Of a stretch of DNA of 64,000 nt, positions 34,568-42,700 are shown one piece after another (position 1 is the stretch's first letter; the number at the start of each line of letters is the position of its first letter). Both the position numbers and the translations under genes were made by a program. Source of the stretch: WVZH01 sp034430895. GTDB taxonomy: Bacteria; Chloroflexota; Anaerolineae; Anaerolineales; E44-bin32. The stretch lies in NCBI GenBank assembly GCA_034430895.1, contig DAOUDW010000008.1, forward strand, positions 1 through 64,000, in the 5' to 3' direction. Under the pieces are notes generated by a model. The model was not told where the DNA came from. It worked only from the letters and a program-made list of their open reading frames with translations, and did no database searches.

Positions 34568-35785
34568 TTATTTCAAGCCAGCTTGTTCTTTGATCTTATC
34601 AACCATGTCCAGACGTTCCCAGGGCGCATCGATGTCGTCGCGGCCGAAATGACCATAGGCGGCTGTTGCACGATAAATGGGACGCCGTAAATCCAGGTGG
34701 CGGATGATCGCACCCGGTCGCATATCGAAGTTGTTGCGAATAAGCTCAATCGTTTTCTCATCCGGGATTTTCCCGGTGCCGAACGTTTCCACGGCAATAC
34801 TGGTAGGCTGCGCCACACCGATGGCGTAGCTGACCTGCACTTCCATGCGATCGGCGACACCAGCGGCGACTAAATTCTTGGCAACGTAGCGCACCATGTA
34901 GGTTGCCGAGCGATCGACTTTCGTGGGATCTTTACCAGAAAAGGCGCCGCCACCGTGTCGAGCGATTCCACCGTATGTGTCGACGATTATTTTCCGTCCC
35001 GTAAGACCGGAGTCTCCCTTCGGTCCACCGGTCACAAACCGACCGGTGGGATTGACGAGAAGCCGGGTATTATCATCGAGCAATTCAGCCGGAACGATGG
35101 GTTTTATAACGTTGGCGACGATATCTTCGTGGATTTTTTCAATCGCCACGTCTGCATGATGCTGCGAAGAGATGAGCACCGTGTCCAATCGCACGGGAAC
35201 ACCTTTGGAATATTCAACGGTCACCTGGCTTTTTCCATCCGGTCTCAGGTAGGGCAGGATACCTTCCTTGCGAACCGCGGTCAGGCGTTTGCAGAGCTTG
35301 TGGGCCAGTGATATCGGAAGAGGCATGTATTCCGGCGTTTCCGTACAAGCGAAGCCGATCATCATCCCCTGGTCACCAGCGCCAAGGGTTTCGAGTTCAT
35401 CGACGGCCTTCATTTCACCCTTCTTCGACTCGAGTGCTTTATCGACGCCCAGGGCGATATCCGGACTTTGCTCCTTGATCGAAACGATCACTCCGCAAGT
35501 CTCTCCATCGAAACCGTACTTTGCACGGTCGTATCCGATGTCGAGAACGGTTTGCCGGGCGATCTCGCCGATTTCGACATACGTGTTCGTCGTGATCTCA
35601 CCGGTGACAAAGATGAGCCCTGTCGTTACAGCACATTCGCAGGCTACTCTCGCAGCGGGGTCGTTGGCGATAATCGCATCAAGGACTGCGTCGGAGATTT
35701 GGTCGCATATCTTATCCGGGTGACCCTCCGTCACGGATTCGGATGTGATGAAATGTTGTGGGGAGGTCATGAAAGTTGTTGTCAT
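34568..35785 (-). CDS. metK: S-adenosylmethionine synthetase
   Basis: MetK makes S-adenosylmethionine from methionine and ATP. The 405-residue protein carries all signatures: ITSESVTEGHPDKICDQISDAVLD, GAGDQGMMIGFA, and GGGAFSGKDPTKVDRSA. The length is standard. The ATG has an AAGGAG ribosome-binding site about 7 nt upstream. Only about 135 bp separate it from the next upstream gene, and I find no S-adenosylmethionine riboswitch there. It is followed by the MetE-superfamily gene. Confidence 0.97.
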   Translation of the reverse strand: MTTTFMTSPQHFITSESVTEGHPDKICDQISDAVLDAIIANDPAARVACECAVTTGLIFVTGEITTNTYVEIGEIARQTVLDIGYDRAKYGFDGETCGVIVSIKEQSPDIALGVDKALESKKGEMKAVDELETLGAGDQGMMIGFACTETPEYMPLPISLAHKLCKRLTAVRKEGILPYLRPDGKSQVTVEYSKGVPVRLDTVLISSQHHADVAIEKIHEDIVANVIKPIVPAELLDDNTRLLVNPTGRFVTGGPKGDSGLTGRKIIVDTYGGIARHGGGAFSGKDPTKVDRSATYMVRYVAKNLVAAGVADRMEVQVSYAIGVAQPTSIAVETFGTGKIPDEKTIELIRNNFDMRPGAIIRHLDLRRPIYRATAAYGHFGRDDIDAPWERLDMVDKIKEQAGLK

Positions 35786-35919
35786 GGGGGGCTCCTTGTA
35801 GCAGATTTGGGGGTTGTATAACTTCCTACATTAGCATTAATTGCGTATGGATGACTCATCGAAAGAACGACTGATTTGCGTGAAGCGCTGTTCGAAATCC
35901 CGGTTTCGAAGCAGATCGA

Positions 35920-36264
35920 TTACTCGTTGGCCTCCGTATTGTCCCGTTCATTGTCCGTAATTTCACGCCATTCTGCGTTGATGACCGAAGTGAGGTCTGC
36001 CCAATGCTCATCGACGATGTGCTGTGGGCACAGCTCAACAAAAAGGGTTGTTCCCAACCAGAGCAAAAAGGCATCGTCAATTGGCCCGATAATCGGTTCC
36101 GGGATCACGAGGTAGAGCAAGGCGCCGATGGGGAGCAGTTTGAGAAGCGGATTGACGCGCGAATCGCGCATCAGGCGCAGAATTAGCCGGATTCGCAACG
36201 ACAGGTTTTCGAATAGATTGTTACCTTTACCGCTCGATCGTCTCTGTGATTCTGGATCGCTCAA
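35920..36264 (-). CDS. DUF1232/YkvA-like small membrane protein (114 aa)
   Basis: The central part, LMRDSRVNPLLKLLPIGALLYLVIPEPIIGPIDDAFLLWLG, resembles the DUF1232/YkvA motif in which a membrane helix is followed by a Pro-Ile-Asp-Leu type turn. The match is partial. The C-terminus is soluble and acidic (HIVDEHWADL, NERDNTEANE). Function unknown. It is probably in the same minus-strand unit as the gene upstream, which ends 59 bp before its start. Confidence 0.6.
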   Translation of the reverse strand: MSDPESQRRSSGKGNNLFENLSLRIRLILRLMRDSRVNPLLKLLPIGALLYLVIPEPIIGPIDDAFLLWLGTTLFVELCPQHIVDEHWADLTSVINAEWREITDNERDNTEANE

Positions 36265-36323
36265 GGTGTCCCTCAGGAATGTGAGTTGGTGAATTATACC
36301 CTCCTCCCTGAGGGTTTCGTAGG

Positions 36324-36758
36324 TTAGCGTTGTGGAAGACGTACGATGTGTGTTGCCAGCAAATTGCTGCCGTCGTCGATGGAAAATTCCCCATAAACAG
36401 CGATGAGATCTCTTGGGTGTAAATCCGACTGGCTGAGTTTACTTCCGGAGATCTCCATGATGGATGTATTTCCATCGACCTTGATCCACTTGGGTCCTTG
36501 TTGAGTGGCAATTTGAATTCCGTCTCGAGAACCCCCGCGGATCATGCCGACGATGTCCGGTTCCCATGCCGGGATACCCTCAGGACGGGTAAGACGACTT
36601 CGATCGATTTGGGGTACGCCGCCGGCGGCCTTGTAGTGCAAACCCTCGGCACTGATGCCGTACCGACCGATGTACACACCCAGCGAAAAAGCGCCGATGA
36701 GTAAGACCAGAAACAATATCACACCGCCCGCAGCTATTAGTTTGCGATTCGCAACCAT
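36324..36758 (-). CDS. Single-pass membrane protein with small beta domain (144 aa)
   Basis: I recognise no named family with certainty. From ATG 36758 the product has one N-terminal helix (about 6-28) and a short linker. A domain of about 80 residues follows (WIKVDGNTSIMEI, HPRDLIAVYGEF, LLATHIVRL) that resembles DUF5666-type beta-barrels. An open frame extends further upstream inside the DUF2723 gene, but MVANRKLIAAGG is the natural start because it precedes the membrane helix and follows a GGAAAG. It overlaps the end of the DUF2723 gene by 22 bp, implying coupled translation. Confidence 0.6.
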   Translation of the reverse strand: MVANRKLIAAGGVILFLVLLIGAFSLGVYIGRYGISAEGLHYKAAGGVPQIDRSRLTRPEGIPAWEPDIVGMIRGGSRDGIQIATQQGPKWIKVDGNTSIMEISGSKLSQSDLHPRDLIAVYGEFSIDDGSNLLATHIVRLPQR

Positions 36759-38719
36759 CTTTCCATCGTCTCCTCTTCGTTGATCACTTCGATACCACCG
36801 ATTTCTACAGTTTCTCCGACACCCTGGATATGGATATTTATTCCATGTGAACCTGGTTGGATGGTCGATGGAATGACCAGCCAATAATCTTCGACTATCA
36901 CACCGTTTGTGACACGCCCTACTTCCGCATTGTAGCGTTTGAGGTTGCCGAAACCGAGTTCGCGTGTCTCCAGGGTTTGCTCACCAATGAACGTGGTCAG
37001 GGTAATGGGTTCGAGGCGCTGTAGATCCCAGTAGAGGATCAGATGCAGGCATCCACCACTTTCCACTGCCTTGTCGGAGATGTCGACGCCGAGAAGGGTG
37101 AGGTTGCCCAAATCGGCATGAATTTCCAAATCCGGTTGTGCTTCGTCCACTACGAGAGCCGGTGCCTGTCGGCTGAGTCGATAGAGGACGAGTCGGTTGC
37201 GGGAACCTATCAGTCCCTGGCTGCCCACAAGCACCGGTGTTTGCCAGGTGCCGGCCGGGATGACGTCCTTCGTCAGCGCTCCCAGGCCTCGATTTTGATT
37301 GACGCCGTTCAAAGGGGTGGTGCTGAAAAGCTCTCTGCCCTGCAAATCGGAATATGAGGGGTTGTGTGTGGGGAGTGAGGGCAGCACAACATCGGGGCGC
37401 GTGTCGTATGCCAATTGCCAGTAGAAAGCATCGTAACCCATGACGCCTGTCCGGGAAAGCAGCGTACTGTTCTCCGGCAAATACGTCCATACGTTGGCAT
37501 AGAAGTCGTTCGTGTTGACGTCATTCGAGCGATCGCTGGAAGCATCGTTCTTCATCAGCGGGTATAAGCCCATGGCAATGACGACACCAACTACTGCCCA
37601 TCTAGCGACCGTGGCAATTTGTCCTGCGTTTAGCTGCTGGAGCCAAGTTTTGATCGCACGCATCAACTCAACCATCCCAAAGGCGATGAAGATCGCCCAG
37701 AGGAAATGGGCCGGGATGAAGAAGACTTCCAGATCGAAAGCACGGTACTGGATGAAGAACCAGGTGTGGACCAGATACATTCCCATTAATAAATAATAAT
37801 GACGGGTGCGCCTGTAGAGCAGCGAGAACAACCCGATGATCCCAAGCAGCACGCCGATCAAACTGAACTGGTCCCACAGCAGGTAGATGTATACGACGAC
37901 ACGATCGGGCAGTTCAGACATTTCGAAGGCAAACTTCAATTGTGGGAAGGCGCCGAGTGTGTAATTGTAGAGGCCTTTGAGAGTCAGGGGTGCGTTTCCT
38001 ATCAATCTCTGGTCAATGAGTGTCTTAGCCCGCAGAGGCAGCCACAAGTATTGGGCTGCCCCTATTGAAAATCCGGCTGCGGCAGCAATCCACCAGGAAG
38101 GTCGTTTCAACACGGAGCGATCGGTCAGCAAAACGAACAGCCCAATTGCAGGGGCAAAGCCCAGATTGGAGATGTGCGTTCCTAATGAGAGGCCATAGAT
38201 CAATGCAAAAAGGAAGAAATCACGATCGCGGCGTGTGATTTCCCAACGAAGGAGCATAAGTAAGCTCATCACGATCATGGCGATGTTTGCTGTGTAGACT
38301 TCGGCAATCAGCGCTTGCGACCAGAAGGTTGGCGAAAAGGCGAATATCAGGGCAGCAAAGGCTGCGCCGGCACGGCGAGCGGAGAGGGAAGCCAGTCGAG
38401 GGTGCAGGATCATGGTCGTGATCAGATATATCCCTGCCACACCGAATGCGGCGCATACGGCGCTCATCAGATTCACGCGGTGGGCGATATCACCGAAAGG
38501 CAGGAAGGTGAAGAGCTTTCCCAGCCACGTGTAGAGCGGATAGCCGGGCATGTGTGCCAGACCGAGGACGTATGGAATGGTGGCGAGTTCATTTCCATCC
38601 GGACTTTGATAGGAAAGGCTGGGGGTCAACGTGGCGAGATAGGCGAGCAAGGCGATCACTGCCAGAGCCAGGCCTATGAACAGATCGGTACGCTTGAGGC
38701 GATTCAGCATTTCATCCAT
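36737..38719 (-). CDS. DUF2723 polytopic membrane protein (glycosyltransferase-like)
   Basis: The 660-residue protein has about 11 membrane helices in the first 440 residues and a soluble C-terminal half. The first loop holds the DUF2723 pattern LAYLATLTPSLSYQSPDGNELATIPYVLGLAHMPGYPLYTWLGKLF, then LPFGDIAHRVNLMSA. The acidic Asp/Glu in the first loop and the GYPLY segment are typical of GT-C-like enzymes that use polyprenyl-phosphate sugars. Substrate unknown. I set the start at ATG 38719 (GGAG about 12 nt upstream) because the frame upstream of it lacks membrane character; ATG 38710 is the alternative. Confidence 0.8.
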   Translation of the reverse strand: MDEMLNRLKRTDLFIGLALAVIALLAYLATLTPSLSYQSPDGNELATIPYVLGLAHMPGYPLYTWLGKLFTFLPFGDIAHRVNLMSAVCAAFGVAGIYLITTMILHPRLASLSARRAGAAFAALIFAFSPTFWSQALIAEVYTANIAMIVMSLLMLLRWEITRRDRDFFLFALIYGLSLGTHISNLGFAPAIGLFVLLTDRSVLKRPSWWIAAAAGFSIGAAQYLWLPLRAKTLIDQRLIGNAPLTLKGLYNYTLGAFPQLKFAFEMSELPDRVVVYIYLLWDQFSLIGVLLGIIGLFSLLYRRTRHYYLLMGMYLVHTWFFIQYRAFDLEVFFIPAHFLWAIFIAFGMVELMRAIKTWLQQLNAGQIATVARWAVVGVVIAMGLYPLMKNDASSDRSNDVNTNDFYANVWTYLPENSTLLSRTGVMGYDAFYWQLAYDTRPDVVLPSLPTHNPSYSDLQGRELFSTTPLNGVNQNRGLGALTKDVIPAGTWQTPVLVGSQGLIGSRNRLVLYRLSRQAPALVVDEAQPDLEIHADLGNLTLLGVDISDKAVESGGCLHLILYWDLQRLEPITLTTFIGEQTLETRELGFGNLKRYNAEVGRVTNGVIVEDYWLVIPSTIQPGSHGINIHIQGVGETVEIGGIEVINEEETMERWLRIAN

Positions 38720-38916
38720 CAACTGAATTCTCCGGTCCACAGGTAATCCCGGTATTAAGTCTGTGCAAGTTGTGTGTAAAATCTCGGAACATATCGGGGA
38801 AACGCCGCCTGTAATCACGAGGTTGTTCTTCGTTCTCGATCATCCGTGGCAAATACATCTGTGAATGCGAGCGAGGGCAGGTCTTGATCGTTGAGGCTGC
38901 GTATGGAAAGCGTTTA

Positions 38917-38945
38917 TTGACTTCATCGCTCACACTATCTATACT
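38917..38945 (+). promoter_or_regulatory. Sigma-70-type promoter of the SWIM gene
   Basis: TTGACT (38917-38922) and TATACT (38940-38945) are separated by 17 nt, one of the best promoter matches in the window. Transcription would begin near 38952, giving a leader of about 120 nt before the SWIM gene. Confidence 0.7.
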
Positions 38946-38969
38946 ACGTATAGAGGAGGAACATTCGCC

Positions 38970-39023
38970 ATGAGCAGAATGGGCCGACAAGTGAATACTT
39001 GCCTCGATGGGGTACGCTGCTGA
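38970..39023 (+). CDS. Possible 17-residue leader peptide
   Basis: An ATG at 38970 follows a strong AGGAGGA about 9 nt upstream and opens a 17-codon frame, MSRMGRQVNTCLDGVRC, ending in TGA 39021-39023. It lies between the promoter at 38917 and the SWIM gene. The ribosome-binding site is better than that of many real genes here. No family is known. It could be a regulatory leader peptide or a chance frame. Confidence 0.3.
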   Translation: MSRMGRQVNTCLDGVRC

Positions 39024-39074
39024 GATGCGCGTGCCTTTTTATTTGGATACCGCTGGAAAGGTGAAGGAGGAGTG

Positions 39075-39320
39075 ATGGACTATGGAATGATTGGCAAGAT
39101 TGAAAAAGCAAAGCGCTACGCGGAAGAACGTGATCGCATCTGTATTAAAGATTTCCGCGTAACGTTCGAGGGGGATAACAATCCACATACTGTAACATTT
39201 GAAGAAGGTGTTTGGTCCTGTGACTGTAATTTCTTCATAACCAGGGGTGTCTGCAGTCATACGATGGCACTGGAACGCATTCTAGAGGGTATGTTGCCTG
39301 TTCCGATCGAATTATCGTAA
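39075..39320 (+). CDS. Small SWIM zinc-finger protein (81 aa)
   Basis: The C-terminal half carries the SWIM pattern Cys-x-Cys ... Cys-x-His: WSCDCNFFITRGVCSHTMALERIL. SWIM fingers bind zinc and mediate DNA or protein contacts. The N-terminus is a charged helix (KIEKAKRYAEERDR), then a strand pair (VTFEGDNNPHTVTFEEGVW). There is no partner domain such as a helicase or transposase, so this is a stand-alone finger protein, a type I associate with Anaerolineae genomes. AAGGAGG (39064-39070) directs translation from ATG 39075 (GTG 39072 also possible). Exact role unknown. Confidence 0.8.
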   Translation: MDYGMIGKIEKAKRYAEERDRICIKDFRVTFEGDNNPHTVTFEEGVWSCDCNFFITRGVCSHTMALERILEGMLPVPIELS

Positions 39321-39729
39321 AAATAATATAATTGATCAACATCATTGATGTTTGACGACGACTTCTTTACATGGTGTCGTCGTTATCTTCTGGATCTGTC
39401 ATGGAATACCAGGCAACTCTTCCTCGTTGTTTTTCTGGATTTTGAACTTCATTTTATGCTATAGTGGTCATTACACCTCGTGTAGGAAAAAATGGGCTTG
39501 TACTGTGTGGGGGCAGCACAGTTGTTGTTCTAAGCCTCTTCTTTGTAACATGCATCCTCGCTTCTTCTGGGGCTTAATATTGTTGGGGTAATCACACGGT
39601 ATGAAGCAGGGTAGTTTTTCACTCGTTATTATTTGAAATTATAGAAAGACATAATGGCATGAAAATTGAGTTCATCGATTTCAGTATGCTGTTATTAAAT
39701 TGCCCCGCCTGGCTGTTTAAGGAGAACCA
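39321..39729 (+). other. Intergenic region and long leader before the 2460-aa gene
   Basis: About 409 bp without a convincing gene. Just after the SWIM stop are a small stem AACATC/GATGTT (39338-39352) and a stem ACGACGAC/GTCGTCGT (39355-39383), possibly a weak terminator without a T-run. TGCTATAGT at 39457-39465 is an extended -10 box. If used, it gives a leader of about 255 nt with short hairpins (for example CTGTG/CACAG around 39505-39525) and AT-rich flanks. I recognise no riboswitch class. The gene itself has AAGGAGA before its ATG. Confidence 0.45.
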
Positions 39730-42700
39730 ATGAACACATCAACGGCACACAAAAGAAGAAAGCTTTGCATTGGATGGCACTCAATCATGGTTTTACTTTT
39801 ATTTATCGGACTGTTGATGTATTTCCGCGGAAACGCATCGGCGGCCATATTCCAGGTTAACAGTAACAGTGATGAGGTTGATACGATACCGGGAGATGGC
39901 TCCTGCAAAACAGCCTCGAATTTATGTTCGCTACGTGCGGCTATCATGGAAGCCAACGCGTTGCCCGGACAAGATGTCATTATCTTGCCCGCAGGGAGCT
40001 ACATTCTTTCGATCAACGGTGCTGGGGAGGATGCTGCAGCTACTGGCGACCTAGATATTACCGAAGGGCTAACCATCAGCGGAGCCGGCATGGCCCAATC
40101 AATTATTGAAGGCGCAGGACTCGATCGGGTTTTTCATGTTGCACCCAATGCAGGGGCATTTGAAGTTGTGTTGGAGGATCTTACTGTAAGGGGTGGATCT
40201 AGCTCTCTGGGAGGAGGCATCTATAACGCGGGTAGTTTGACTCTGAATAATGTTTCCGTCTCAGACAATGCCGATTTCGGTATCTTTAACATGAGCTCTT
40301 CACTATCTATTAATGATAGCCAGGTCAATTTAAATACCTCTGGTGGTATTGTTTCCTTTGGTGGAACTCTCGATATGACCAATACGGACATAATGGAAAA
40401 CGGTGGCACCGGCATCGACGCTGAGAGTGCCTTCGTCGCAATCGTGGGGGGAACGATCGGTCAGAATACGGGGGGAGGCCTAAACTTCTTCGGTAACGAT
40501 CATTCGTTGACCGACGTTACCATCACAGACAACAGCAATCCGAACGATGGGGAAGGGGGCGGCCTCCGAGTTCTCATGGGTGGGTCGGTTGTCGTTACCC
40601 GGTGCACTATCAGCCGTAATCAGGCGGACGTGGGCGGGGGAATCTACTACTCCGGGAATGAGTTCACCATTATTGGTGGAACGTTATCAGGGAATGAGGC
40701 AGACGACGGTGGTGGCCTTTATCTCGCTTCCGGAGCGATGATGTTTGACGGAACGACACTGATCGATAATCTGGCGGATGAAAACGGGGGCGCTGTTTAT
40801 TCTGATACAAGAGCAATGTTAGTACTGCGGGATAACACGGAATTAGGCCAGATCGGTCACGCAAATCAATCGGATGCGGACAGCGACTCAAGTGGAGTTG
40901 GTGGAGGAATTTACAACAAGGGTGATTTGACACTTGACAACGCATCGGTCGCTTACAACGTAGGTGATGGGATATACAACGCCGCCGGAAGCGTCGACAT
41001 CACTAGCAGCGATATCGTAGGGAACAGTCAATCGGGTATCAACAGCTTCGCCTCTAGCTCTCCGTTGGTTTCTGTAGCGTTGAACGACACGACCATCGAC
41101 AGCAATCAGTCTGCTGGTGTGGAGTGCATCAATACGGACTTGACCATCCAGGGAGGCACAATCTCGGCCAATCAATTCGGTGGTGTTTGGGGCAACGGGT
41201 GCGAGATGAGCCTCACGAATGTGCAGATCATCGGCAATTCGACTCCCGGGAACGGCGGCGGGATCATGAGTGCCAACTACGCGCCGGTCGTGAACGGTGG
41301 TGTGATTCGAGGAAACCAGGCGGCTGGCATGGGCGGTGGGGTTTACTACTGGGGTTTGATCGGACGAGAAATGCAGATGTCCGCTATCTTGCTGGAGGAC
41401 AACGAGGCGCTTTCGGGTGGTGGTGTCTACGTGGATGCTGCCACGGCGACACTGAACGGTGTGACGCTGCGCGATAACCGTGCACTGGAGGATGGAGGCG
41501 GTATTTACGTCGCCGATCACAACGACGCCACTTTGAATCTGCTCAACGGTAGCCAGATTGGGGAGGCGGGTCATGGCAATATGTCCGATGCGGATGGTGA
41601 CAGTAGCGGAGTAGGTGCTGGAATCTACAACATCGGCACGCTCAATATGGAGAGCAGCGCGGTTTCGTACAACTTCGGTGACGGCGTTTGGAATGAAGGT
41701 CCGGCGATGACGTTGACTGACAGCGTTGTGAGTTACAACGATGGACAAGGTATCTACACATTCAGTTCTTCCCCACCATTACTGCCGGTAACGATCACTA
41801 ACTCAGAGATCGTGGGCAACAACATATTTGGCTACTACGGGATCAACAGTGATCTGGTGTTCACCGGTGGTTCCGTGCGTGACAATCAAGGCATCGGTGT
41901 GCTGGTGATGACTAGTTTGACTATGTCGGATGCCACTGTGAGTGGGAATGCGTCAAGCACCAACGGAGGTGGGTTGTATCTAGCGAATATTATCACCGCC
42001 ACGATAACGGACAGCACGATCAGTGGAAACACGGCTGTCGGTAACGGGGGTGGGATTTACTATTGGGGCTTGACCGGTGGCGAGCTATCGCTCACAAATG
42101 TCACCATCAACGGAAATGAGGCTGATGGGCACGGCGGAGGGATCATCGTCGACTCGCCCCCAGCCAGTACGCTGAACCTGACGAACGTAACCATCAGTGA
42201 TAATCAAGCTGACGCAGATGTGAACGGCGCTGGTGAAGGGGATATCATTTTCACCAACGGTACGGTGAACCTGGTCAATACCATCCTGAATGGGAATGGC
42301 TCCGGATCGAATTGCGCCGGGAGTCTAGCCGATATTACCTCACAAGGGTATAACCTCAGCAGCGACGCCTCCTGTCCGTTTGGCGCTGTAGGGGATCAGA
42401 CGAACACGATTCCCATGCTCGATGCACTCCAGGACAACGGCGGACCAACAGAGACCCAAGCCCTGCTGCCTGGCAGCCCTGCAATCGACGCGGGTGATGA
42501 TCTCTCCTGCCCGTCTACTGACCAGCGTGGTGAACCACGGCCACAAGGCATGGCCTGCGATGTCGGTGCCTATGAGAGCCAGCCGGTGGACATGTGCGAA
42601 ATCCAAACCGAGATCCCGCTTAGCGAGTGCCGTGCTTTGGAAGATTTCTACACCTCAACCAATGGAGATAGTTGGACAGATAACACATACTGGCTGGTGA

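Noticed and set aside
35786..35919. S-adenosylmethionine riboswitch before metK
   Set aside because: The upstream gap is short and shows no long paired leader or terminator, so no riboswitch class fits.
39442..39465. TTGAAC ... TATAGT as a standard -35/-10 promoter before the giant gene
   Set aside because: The spacer is only 12 nt. I keep only the extended -10 interpretation.
39352..39591. Plus-strand frame of 79 codons upstream of the giant gene
   Set aside because: It contains the putative promoter and a hairpin, starts with GTG without a ribosome-binding site, and looks like translated leader sequence.
40888..41748. Long antisense frame inside the giant gene
   Set aside because: It arises from the repetitive beta-helix sequence on the other strand. 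No start signal and implausible composition. The same holds for the antisense frame at 43812-44429 opposite the LRRs.
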